DNA of 64,000 bases, taken from NCBI GenBank assembly GCA_002633005.1, contig NMRA01000081.1, positions 315,995-379,994 of the forward strand, in the 5' to 3' direction. Every line of letters begins with the position of its first letter. Within the stretch, counting starts at the first letter, position 1. The notes under the pieces are model-generated. The model worked only from the letters and a program-made list of their open reading frames with translations. It was not told where the DNA came from and searched no databases. A program made the position numbers and the translations under genes. Of this stretch, positions 34,901 through 46,900 are shown one piece after another. Source of the DNA: Phoronis australis (taxonomy: Eukaryota; Phoronida; Phoronidae).

Positions 34901-37900
34901 CTGTAGTGTTGGAATTAATCAAGAACACCAACTTCAACAAATAGGGGGCGCAATCGTTTGAGTCTATTTCAGTAGGTAAACTTTAAGATTCATATCCTTA
35001 CCATGTTCTTCGAGGCATGACTACTCTCCTTGGGCCTTAGTCGTTACAGGGAAATTGCGAATTTTGTGGCACTCAGGAGTTTTCACAAGTTTTTTCTTGA
35101 AGACCATGTTCACTCAGCTGAAAACCTGTTTTCCGCACCATGCACGGAATGCATAGACATTGTAGGGGTGGGGAATTAAAAACTTCAGTAAAACTAGCCA
35201 ATTACTCAAAGAATTTCCCACCTTTTAGAATACCAGCACAATATGAGCTAACAAAGTATCGCGTGCAGAATATGCAAAATCTGTAGCTCCAACAGAACGG
35301 CGGTCTCAAACTGCTAAACATAACAGATTCTAGAAATTGGGAGAAACGCTAGCTTCTCCCTTACACCAGGTGAAAGGAATGATACGCATCCTGCGCAAAA
35401 CTAGGTTATAACCAACAGCCAATAGTATAGCAAATATGTTTTAAAAAACGTCAGGATCATGATGAATCTCAGCATGTTTGTTTTGTTACAATGGCAACGA
35501 TAACAATCTTTTCCAGGGGCTGGAAAAATTCCCTCGTCTCTAACTTCTAGCTTGTTCTCTCTAAAGCCCAGTACCGGTGACCAAACTTCAGTCCCAAGGA
35601 TCAACTTTTGGGGACCAGGAGTGAGTTCTGTTCAATAAGAATCTAGCGAGAAACGCGAGGTCATGCAAAACCAAGCAAAATCACGCGGTCGAGGGTTTCG
35701 CGCAGAAGCGTGCAGAAGTTTTGTGATGCCCGCGGCGATTTTTTAGTGGATGCTCCTCTCTCTACTCAACTACACGGACCCTGGTACTAAGAAAAGTAAA
35801 GACATGAAACATAAAATAGAATCTTTATTCAATTTAACTACTACCGATCTGGATGTTCCCTATNAAAAAGGCGGCCGCTGAAATGATTGTTCGGTGACGT
35901 TGCAATGTTGAATCGTGGCATAGAATTCGTAAATTATGGGGAAGAATAATCTGTTTTGCGTTCCACAGGCGAAATACATGGCTAATGTCTTAGTTTGTGG
36001 AACTCAACCCAGATTCCTCACCCGCTCACCCGGACTGGTCGTTTTGTCACCGTGTATTTTCGACCCGTGTGTGAAATTTGGGGAAGCGGATCTATTCGTG
36101 CCGCGGGCTACCTGCCTGCTGGTGCGGGACTGGGTCATAAAAGATTGTAACTAACATTTAGAGGCGCGCCCATGGAATGGTTTCCACCCTCTAATTTCTG
36201 ACAGAGAGGTTCGTGATGAGACGGGTGTTGCTCGTCTGGACATGCGCATTGGAATACACACTGGCTACGTTTTGAGTGGTGTGCTTGGACTCCATAAATG
36301 GCAGTATGATGTCTGGTCAGATGACGTCTACATAGCCAATCAAATGGAGGCTAACGGAAGGCCAGGGTAAGAAATGAGCTAATGGCTTTTAATGTTCCGG
36401 TGTTAAAAAATTTCGTGTACAAATTGTTCAAATTACAATTTTTATCGAGTCATAGGCGAAGGAATGCCGTTATAAGGCTATCGATGCGTTCCTCCATGCA
36501 ATCATTTGAACCATTACTTAAACCAATTATTTTGGGATGCGTTATTTGACCAAACGTATTTTTTCTTAAAACCATGTTTTCTCACCAAACACAAAGTCTT
36601 TAGTTACCAGGAAGTTCCGAGTCCCACTTATGGAGCACATATGCCTACACCTGTGAATTATATTCTTTCTTCATTTTCTTAAACACTAGGAGAAAAAGGG
36701 GAATGTACACTTGCGTTTTGAATAGTTAACCTAAGTAAAGAGAAATTGATCTCAGGCATTTCCCGTAGACGTAAGACACTCGCAAGGAAATTAATCCTAG
36801 TGTGATCACGTGCTTCGTTTTCAGTGCAAGAAGACTTGCGTGATCTTGCGTATTCTCTAGTTTCTTGTGTCTATGGAACTCAGCCCTAGACTCAACGAAG
36901 GAAATCATAGGGCCGTCCCGGATTATACAGCGCCACTCGAGTCTCATTGTATTTACGCAACATTCGTTAACCACTTTTGCAGCTTCGTTTTCACGCCAAG
37001 GGTTCCACATGTTTTTTGTTGTTGTCTGATTCTTTACAATTTTTTTCTTGGCTGCATTACTCTATTCGTCTTTCCAATGTCAACAAAGTAGCATTACTGT
37101 GCTGTTGGTTGCAAGTCCGACGGAACAAAGCTGGATAAACTTGACCAATACCCGTTGATGTGAGTGATGTAAAATGCTTCGCCTTCCTGACATCAATCAA
37201 AGACAAGAAAATGCGGAGAGAGTGGATGAAGCAAGTTTGTCGGTTTAATTTTGAATCCTCATTCTTGAAGATACCTTTTCAATTCCGGTATTTTTAAACG
37301 GTTTAAATCGTAAATATTTCCACGGCCATAAACCTCGACTTGACCTGTGAAAATGTGCCTGACATTCCACAACGAGGCCAATGAAAACAACGATCTTTCT
37401 AACCTCAAGAACAAAGGACAGCTCTATTGCTGTGTACGTAATCCGGGACGGCCCTACTAAACGACCATCCTTTTAATGAGTTCTAATAAACATTTGGGAC
37501 TTGTAGTTTTACCTTTACAAATTTATCACCGTCTGAAGTAATGTTCATTGAAAGAAACAGAGCGGTCGTAGATTTACGGCACCTAACCGGATCAGTTTCT
37601 TTTTACAGGCATGTTCACGTGACACAGTCGATACTTGACAGACTACCCGACGTGTACGACACAGAAACCGGCAATCAAAACGAATTTCTCCGAGTTAATG
37701 ACATTAAAACATACTTTATTGTTCCGAAGGTAATGAATAAGTAAAACAACCAACACTCCCGCGTTCTGTCTAAGAAATAAAATTTGGATTTAGACCGCTT
37801 ACCACTATAAAGTTGGTCTCGCTTTGTTCCTTTCACTCAGGTGAGAAGTGATTTTTGGTCTTGTAAACCACTGACCGTTCGTTACTGCACGAGACAATGC

Positions 37901-40900
37901 TCCGCCTTGACAACTAGTCAACGTGCAGAGCTAGGTTCCTTAGCAACAATAGCTCAGTTCAAGCCCGCTAATCACACCTATTTTGATGAAGGATAAACAT
38001 GACATCAATTTCAAAAAGGCAAGTAGTTTAAAGCAAAAAACTGTTTTGTGACAGAAAGTCAGTTTATAGCCGCTTTAAAGATTTTGTGGCCGCAGTACAG
38101 TATATGGCCGTATTTATCCCAGTGCGTCTTTTCACATGCAGTATAACCTTCATTTTCGTTTACAACTTGTCTCGGCTAAGTCAATTTTCCCTCACGTAAC
38201 ATGTTAAAGCACCTACAACCTCGCCATATGTTACAAAAAAATAATTTAAACCACTTACCGTTATGCAATTGGTCTCGAACTGTTCCTTAACCAAAATAAT
38301 GTAATTTCTGAACTAGGAAAGAACTGAGTTTGTATTATTGCTTGAGACCGAGGCTCTATAAGTTAACTTGTCATTTTGTTCATGGTGTCGACGAATGATG
38401 AACTCTTAGTTCTTTGCAAGACCCAAAATCACTTCTCATCAGAGCAAGGAACAAGCAGCGACAACTTTTGTAGTGGTGAGTAATTTAAATCAAAATTTAA
38501 TTTCTTCGACGGCTTATTACCGATTAAAGAATTGCTTCTTGAGTTTATGCAGATGTTTCACAAACGGACATGGTCGTCTAATTCCAGATCCCGTTTAACG
38601 GAGATGTTCTTCACAAAGAAAAACGATTGCAGCAGTTTTCATTACAAACGAACACTGTCTAAGTTAATTAGAACATGTTCAACCAAATGGAATGAACGTG
38701 ACGGATGTTCACTGCTTACAGGAGGCGAAGGTTCAGGGAATGAGATTTTCTGCAGGGAAGGGTCGCCGCAAATCCATTGTTGTATACATGAGAGACTGGG
38801 CTACAGAAAACCCGTTTGACTGTTTAACCAATTATATAGAGAACACGGCACAGGCAAGTTAACAGGACGATTGTGTTCTGTATTTGCGATGATGCTTCCG
38901 ACCTATACTGCAATGCTTTCTTATGGAAGTCATGTTCAAGAGACCTTGATGTCACAAACATCACTCAATTTCTGTTACTGAGACAATATTTCTGCCAAAA
39001 AACCAAAGCTATTTTGTAATTTTTTAATGGAATTGGTTTTCAACATGGAAAAATTCATTAATTAGAAAGAAATAATCTAATTTGAAAATACGTAGATTGT
39101 GACGACACGCTTTCCATTGCGTCACTGGCGGTCATGTAACTTGATATATCTTTTTGAACTATTAAATAACTTATGGAATCCTATATTTCAAAGACTTGTT
39201 AGTCACAGAAACAGAATAATTGGGGAAAATAATACCTGATAAAGGTTTGTTTTAGACACGAAATTGGCATATGTTTTCGGATGAACACAGACCGTGCGTT
39301 AGCGAAACTGCGTATCAAGAGATACAAATGAGAGTTGGCCAAAAATGGTCATTTTTATGACGTTATAATGAAAATAATGCGAAAATAAACTCTCACAGTT
39401 GTCTAAGAGTCGTCGAAATAGCAGTACAGTTCTTAGACCCCATAATAGCCCTTTTCTTCTACCATACAATCGATAATTTTCTCTGACTTTGTTCTTAGAA
39501 ATTCCCGAGACTCCTTGAATTTGTTTTAAACATATTTTTTGCATCAACTTTAGAATATGAATTAAACGCAACGGTCAAAAACTTATTTACAATTAATTCT
39601 TTTGCAACATGAGTTCAGTTTTTCAAAATAAGCAAAAATAAGCAAAATTTGCAAGAAAGTTCATTCATAGGACGAATTTTGATTTTCTAGTGGTGCACTA
39701 ACAAAGTAATCGTCACAGTTGAATGCCATGGTTGAACTTCAAATGTTACATTAGTAGAAAATGCAAGTACATTCAGGGCTGTAACTAATGATCTGCTCAT
39801 ACTTTTATGATACCTTTCGTTTGATGAGACTAGTTCTACGTTTTAAACTATTGAAAATAAAAGAAAGAGTGTCTTCAAGACGAAATTTTATTAATACTGT
39901 CAAAGTAGGAAAATCTTAGCAGTTTTCAGTAATATTGCATTGTTTACAAATTTCGACCCACGTTTTTTGTGTTTAGGGCGGCAATGAGCAGCAAGAAATC
40001 AACAGCAGGCTGAGTGATTGTTTTTATCTCTCATCAGCTTCCGTTACTCATGATCCAGGGTAAGAATTCTCAGTTACGGTAAGTTTACCTTGAACTCGAA
40101 CATGTCTAAAAAATTCTGGGTCGTTTTGATTGCATGCTTTCCGACACACATTCAGTAGAAACACGGTCTGGTGATGAAGACTTGCACCAGGGTATGGTAC
40201 TATTTTTGAACGTGGCAAATTAGATAGCATTTAAGGTGTTTAATTCGTGCTACTATTAATCAAAACAAATAAAGCAAATGTTAAAAAGGAAGGGACGTGA
40301 GGAGCATCTTTCGACAGTTTCAACCGCGTTAAAATAGGCTGCATTAAGTTATTCCGCTTATACTAAATCAAAACGCGTTAAGATGGTAATACTTCAATGT
40401 AATTAACCTCATAGATGTGAGAGCAGATTGTGCACAAAAATCTTTCAATTACAGAAAATGGCTGAAGTCTAGCTGTAAGGACATCAAACATATCAGCCTG
40501 GTCTTTCGTAGCGCTCGTAAGGAGAAAATGTACAGACATTCCAGAGACCCTGCTTTTCATCTCGGTATAGGATGTTGTATGTTTGTGTTCGTTTGTATGG
40601 GAGTCGCTCAAGGGTTCGCTCTAATCACGAGGTAAGGAATGAGACTTGCTAAAACTGGTCTCTGGAACCTCAAAACTCAACACTATCTAAACTTCCTTGA
40701 TTATAAGATCATTACGCGTGTGACATTTATTACGTTGTCAGTTTAAGTCACAGAATTCATGCATGCAGGTGCTAACATTAAGAATAAAAATGTACCAATT
40801 CAGAGTTACAAAAGTGTACCCATTCAGAGAGAGCTTGTATTCTTAAAGGGGTGGAAAAAAACCAAACATTCGATTGTGACAATAAATCATTTTAGTGATA

Positions 40901-43900
40901 GTGTTATCTCGTCATTTTCCGTTTCCACAAAGATGTAATCCTACTGTATTTTCCTCTCTGGCCTGTACTTCTCACTTGCACGTTTCTCTTGATGGCATTT
41001 TGACATTTGTAACGTTTTTAGACTATTTTAATTTTTAACGTTTATTTTCAGGTTTGTCCCATTGATGTCCTTCTTCATAACCGGCACTGTTTTATTTATT
41101 ACGCTTTTTCTTCTATCAAATCCGTCAGTGAGTTTTATTTGTAGATCACTCTAGACCTCAATTAAATAAAAAAACATGTTTGCAGAGGCGTTTATAATTT
41201 TTTTTTGTCATTCAGTTCTTGGAATAAAAACAATTAATTGTTACATTTTATTCACACACTAATGTTTGTAATAAAAATGAAGCTGTTTTATTTCCTCGTT
41301 CGAACTTAACAGGCTGTTTTAGCTTATTAACTGATATGAAATACGAAAAAGAAGCATGTAATGATGTCTGTACCTCAATTTCTCTGATTTTATTGTTTTC
41401 AAAGTATCTGTTACATTCACATTGCTTGCTTTTGCGAAAAATGACGAAGAGTGAGTTTTAGATTAAATAAAGAGCTCATTTTTATTGAATATTCCTAACA
41501 CGGCTCTTGAGTAAATTAGTCAAAAATTTCATGTGAAAAATGGTGGAATGGTGGGTAAAGTGTGTTTTTGGATAAATCGATGTACCTTTCAAAAAGAAGA
41601 TTTTACCCCCAAAAAACGCCGGGTCACGTGACCAAAAAAGTTGGCATAGTGGCTAGTTACTACTGTAAGAGGAAAGACAAAAGACAGCATTTCAGAGGTA
41701 CATGTAACCTTAAAATGGCTACATACCCATCTTTCGACGTAAAAACAACTTTTGATTTAGTGGTTTTGAATTGTTCGTTATCAAATTAGATTGACGACTT
41801 CTGAGTTTGGAACTGGGAGTTCATTATTCCTTGAGATCAGACTCCACAACTTGGCTTGTCACAACGGCTCATTTTATGCGCCGTGCACGGTGTCAAGCAA
41901 TGATGATTGATCAATTCTTTCTGAGTCCAGAAACCACTTCTTATCTAAAAAAAAGTACAATTACAAACTAGTTTGTTTACACAAACTTGGATTCTTTAAC
42001 GCTGGAACGAGGGTTTAAAGCCGTTTCAAGTCTTCGAGACAAAATAATGCTGTATAAAAAGCCTAGGTAATCGTCAAAAGTTTGGAAAGATTTTGCAAAT
42101 TCCTTATTCCTTTTAAGTTGGAAAGCGTGACTAACGCTTTGAGCCAGTTAAACTACAGCAGCTGTTGCGAAACACGTCTCATATCAATTCAAAAGATTCT
42201 CATTGTGACGGTGTGAGAAAGTTCTAACTTGATTTTTATATTTGGTAACAGGACAAGATTGGGGTAAAATTATCAAAACAGAGTTTAGTATTTAATGTTA
42301 TGTATGATCTTACAAAAATTCCAAATTATGCTGTGCTTTGTACAGTGTTCTTCAAAACGATTCATTTAAAAAATTAGTTTTAAAATGTTCCACTTTTGCA
42401 TGAAGAGCTATCAATAATAGATTTTTTATGATTTTTATGAAGAAACTCCAAAGCTGCATCAAGCAAAAACGAAGTGATATATTAAAAATCTGTAATAGAG
42501 GGCTTTGAGATTATATCTTGAGCATCAAATGAAATTTGTTCTTCTTATTGAGATGTTGCAAATAGTTTATATTCCGTTCAACCCGCCATCTTTTTGGTCA
42601 CAACACGTGACCCAATGAATGAAAGTCCGGGACTCGAACCCAGGACCTTCTGCTAACTGTGTGGACGCTCTAGCCACTGAGCCATCGGTACCATCTTTTT
42701 GAGACTTTTACTTTGCTGTTAATGAACCTTTGTTTCTTCGTTCAGTTCGTTCAGAAAATACACACTGTTAGAGAGTGGAGTTTCATAGGCATTTGGATAA
42801 ATGTCCAGACTAGTCGATAAGGTCCTACATAACCGTCAAGTTATCCTTTAGACTAGAAAAAGTTTCATAAAATGATATTCGTAATAGATTTATCTCAATA
42901 TTTCTATGTTTTATTCCAGGTCAATGAAACTGGTCCTCTAAAGACGTTGAAGCGCTGCTCGTGGTACATAATGAAGACGATATACCTTAAGTTTGCTCTT
43001 ACTCTCTTCTGTTTGACATTAACATTTGTTGGATCTGTTTTTTCAGTAGTAAGTATACTTAAGTAGTTGTTTCAAAATTGCTTAATAAACTATCGAATCA
43101 ATTAATTTTACTCATTTTCGCTAACATTTTGTTCTATGAGAAAATCTAGTTTCTAACTTTTCTCATTTTGGTGACAGAATTTTAATACCAGCAATCCTAT
43201 TTTGTGTTGGTTCTTTTCCTTGTTATATAGCAAAGTAGAGTAGGTAGATGACGTAATTAAATATGTCCTGATAGCAATTAGCATTTGAAGCATATTTAAA
43301 CAAAATAAAAACAAGGCTTAACTATTATTTATTGGTATTGGTATTTTATTTTTTTTATTTTTGTATTATATTAGATGATATACCAATGGTTTACGCATAA
43401 ATTTGTCGGAAAATCACCAACGGCCCTGAGACTGAATTGTTCCATTCAATTCAAACTTTATATAGCTCAAGACCCGGTTGCTTGAAAATTATACATGTAC
43501 ACTGGATAGGAACAGGCAAGTAGCATTGTCACGCGTCAAGCTGCTACGTTATGCAATAAACAAACTTGACCAGCTGATAAATTTTAAAAGTTTATGCGTT
43601 TATCGCTCTTAGTGAACGCAGCCAAGGTGTACGGTGTATCTACGGTATTCCAATGCATTAAAATTTTGTTGTTAGGGCTCTTGTCGATATCTCACCAAAG
43701 AAGAAGTCCAGAACGTTTCTCAAGAGATCATAAAGGGCCCGAATGTCTCTCTTTACTATTTTGCTGAACAACATGGCGTGTGTGTGTTCTCCGTGGTAAG
43801 AAAGCTCGTGAATATATTTTGATGAAATCTAAGCCAAATTCTAGCTGTCTCGTGAAATTTCAATTTTGACATGGCCATTAAAACTTTGCATGTTTACTTA

Positions 43901-46900
43901 CATCCTGACGTATATAATAAGATCATAGATCATAGATCATAGAAAACAGATTCATAACTAAAGAATTTTCTATGAACTTTGTCTCTTTCTTCCAATACTT
44001 ACTTCAGCTTCCGGTTAGCTAGCAGACGACGATCTTGCCGGAAGTAAAACGTGCTACCACACCGGGCGCCGCTAGGGAATAGTGGTATCATAGAAACTAT
44101 AGTATTGTTGGTTGCGGCTTGTGTGCATGACCACAGATCTTGTACACTGAGAATAAGGAGAGTTGGCGGTCCACGCCCTATGGTCTTTGACAAACACTTT
44201 TGGCATTTTGATCTTCAGTTTAAGCGTTTTGATGCTTGGCACATGAGTGAAATTGACCTATCGCCAAGATTTTGACTGACGGTTTAGCTGACGAATCAGA
44301 ACGCAGCATTCTTGACACACCTTCCTTTGCGTTTCTAGGCCGCCAAGAACGCGTTGTCGGGTAAAGATTATTTTAGTCTATAGCTCAAGAAATTGTGCTA
44401 TAAGAATAGTGAAACGGCATTGCTGTGACGTGTGTAATTCTGACAGCCGTTATGCAGCTCGAGAAGAATACTCTGTCACTTTTGGACATTCCCTAAGCCG
44501 AAAAGTGATGTCGAAGAGTGTAAACGATAGATCAAACTCTGTGGACGGCCACACAAGCAGCTGAACTTGGCAATGTTGCTTGATTACTCGAAAGTTAAAC
44601 ACAAATATTTTTTCCAAGATACGTACTTTTCAGTTTGGTGGCTATAGTGTATAGGCTTATCTGATTTTGACTCCATAGTTTCACTCGTCTGGCGGCCTTT
44701 GTCTCGTCACCTGCTGGATCCCTGCACTAGCCCTAGCGGTAGTTCCCGGAGTTGCTGTTTTTAAGGACATTTTTAGTATTTTTCATTTATTTCGTTTGAA
44801 TGGACATTGTTTTGTTTCGTAGCAAAAACGAGTTACATTTTTTGGGATTACTGAATTCAAAGACTTGTTCGAGCTGTTGCCACAAAGAATAAACAGTTAA
44901 AATACTTTTTGTTGACAACCTCTAGTGCACACTTCACCTGTACAGTTTGAAAAAGCTCATTTTGTAGTTATTCAAAGATGATAGTTGCCTTTATGAAGCT
45001 TTAAAAAAGAATTTAAATTATTTTTGTAAATAGCCATATTTGTTACTACGCCAGACTTGTCATCTTTTGTAACCATGCCACAGCTTAGTGGTCATGTTAC
45101 GTTTAAAATTGACTGGAAGCTACATTTATGCAATGAACATGTGGAAAATGTCAAGTTCATGAGAAGGCAGGCCTACCTTAAATGTCTTAATGGTGCAATT
45201 ACGGCCAATTCCGTGCATCAATTTGACACAGTCCTAGACTTACCAGAGCTAACTGCTTGCCTAGTAAAAGATGAGTGTGTACCTGAGCTATAAACCTGAT
45301 TCTCTCTCTCTCTCTCTCTCTCTCTCTCNNNNNNNNNNNNNNNNNNNNNNNNNNNNNNNNNNNNNNNNNNNNNNNNNNNNNNNNNNNNNNNNNNNNNNNN
45401 NNNNNNNNNNNNNNNNNNNNNNNNNNNNNNNNNNNNNNNNNNNNNNNNNNNNNNNNNNNNNNNNNNNNNNNNNNNNNNNNNNNNNNNNNNNNNNNNNNNN
45501 NNNNNNNNNNNNNNNNNNNNNNNNNNNNNNNNNNNNNNNNNNNNNNNNNNNNNNNNNNNNNNNNNNNNNNNNNNNNNNNNNNNNNNNNNNNNNNNNNNNN
45601 NNNNNNNNNNNNNNNNNAACATGATCTCAGGCATTTTGACTTTCTCTTCTTCTCTAGTTGCTTTGAAGAATCAATTAGATATAGAAATCAAGCTTTTTTG
45701 TCGGTATAACTGCGCGTTGAGCTGAGACCATGCGCGCACCCAACCTAAAAAATGGGGGCTTGAATTTTTGAGAATGTGGACCTTTAACTAGGATTCACGG
45801 AGTACGTTTAGAGCTATGAATTGTGCATTCGCCGAATTTTGGTACTTCCTGACTTTTTAGTAGACTTTTGTCTCGTTTTCTACTTTTTTCGGAGTTTTTG
45901 TTTCTCTGAGGTGGACATTTTTGCCCACTTTGCCAAATGGGGGACCGTTCGAGCCCCCCCCCCCCCAGGGTGTGCGCATGGCTGAGACATCAATTTAATT
46001 TTCTTGCTGCTTGTTTTCAAAATGCTACTGACGTATTCAGTAAGATGGTAAAATCAAGAGTCAGTACGTACCAGTGCAAATGTTCTTGTTATTACTAAAA
46101 GTCGTTAGTCAATATTGTAAAATGTTGAAGCTTAGATGATTGTTTTACTATTTTATCGTTAGAGTTCTCGCAAGTTTATAGCTGTTGTAAATGTGTAGAT
46201 ATTTTGGTATCTTACACATACAAGTAAACAATACATTACTCAAAGAAGTAACAGTATCATATTTCTCAATCATAATACAATACAACATCCGACGCTGCTA
46301 TAATTTAAAAATCTTTTAATTCGTCCACATTCGTGAAGATGCGTGTACCTCCTTGCTTGCAGTGGCGCATACATGTTTGTTTTTCAGGGGGTCAATGATG
46401 ACAGTGGTTGAAGTGAGGGGAGGCATTTACCTCCTAATCTCGTTCATCACGTTGGCTGTTCTGAATAGACAGGTATACTTCCTTTCCTGCAGGCATCTGT
46501 TTGAAGTAAAACTGTTGAACAGACAAGAAGCTGACTTCATGTTGATATAAGTAATAAGAATGATACAGCACGCCGGTCTTTTGCGAGAGAATCCCTGAAT
46601 TTGTCTTATTATCGAGTCAAAAGCGTGTTCATCGCTGTACACATATTGCTCCTTGTGTCTGTAAGTTGTTACGTTGTTGCTTTTTCAGACGGAAAAAAGT
46701 CTTCGATTAGCTTTTCTATGGAAAACTAAGATCAAGGAAGAAAAACTTCGCGTAGTGAGATCTGACTGGCTGAATACGTTGTTACTGGAGAATATTCTTC
46801 CCCGCCATGTAGCAGATCACTATTTTGAACCAGGTGCAACAAAAGTGAGGAACTTTGTATTTATTGGCTTCTGTAAAAACGATACTATACGGTTAACGTA

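Larger units (their letters stand above)
32511..36204 (+). other. Adenylyl cyclase introns 6 to 8
   Basis: Besides exons 7 and 8 I recognise no gene. A single ambiguous base sits at 35864. A segment at 35871-35960 (GGCGGCCGCTGAAATG, then CATAGAATTCG) resembles 53217-53310, so the rare-cutter-like GCGGCCGC there belongs to a genomic repeat. Confidence 0.5.
38854..42919 (+). other. Adenylyl cyclase introns 11 to 14
   Basis: Exons 12 to 14 lie here. Between them I see AT-rich DNA, a repeat piece at 41790-41960 and a tRNA-derived repeat at 42625-42690, and no other gene. Confidence 0.5.

Noticed and set aside
35871-35878. GCGGCCGC next to an ambiguous base, suggesting vector or cloning sequence
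   Set aside because: The surrounding 90 bases have a genomic relative at 53217-53310, so it is native repeat sequence.
45218-45634. Open frames spanning the assembly gap
   Set aside because: They consist of unknown residues and CT-repeat translation.
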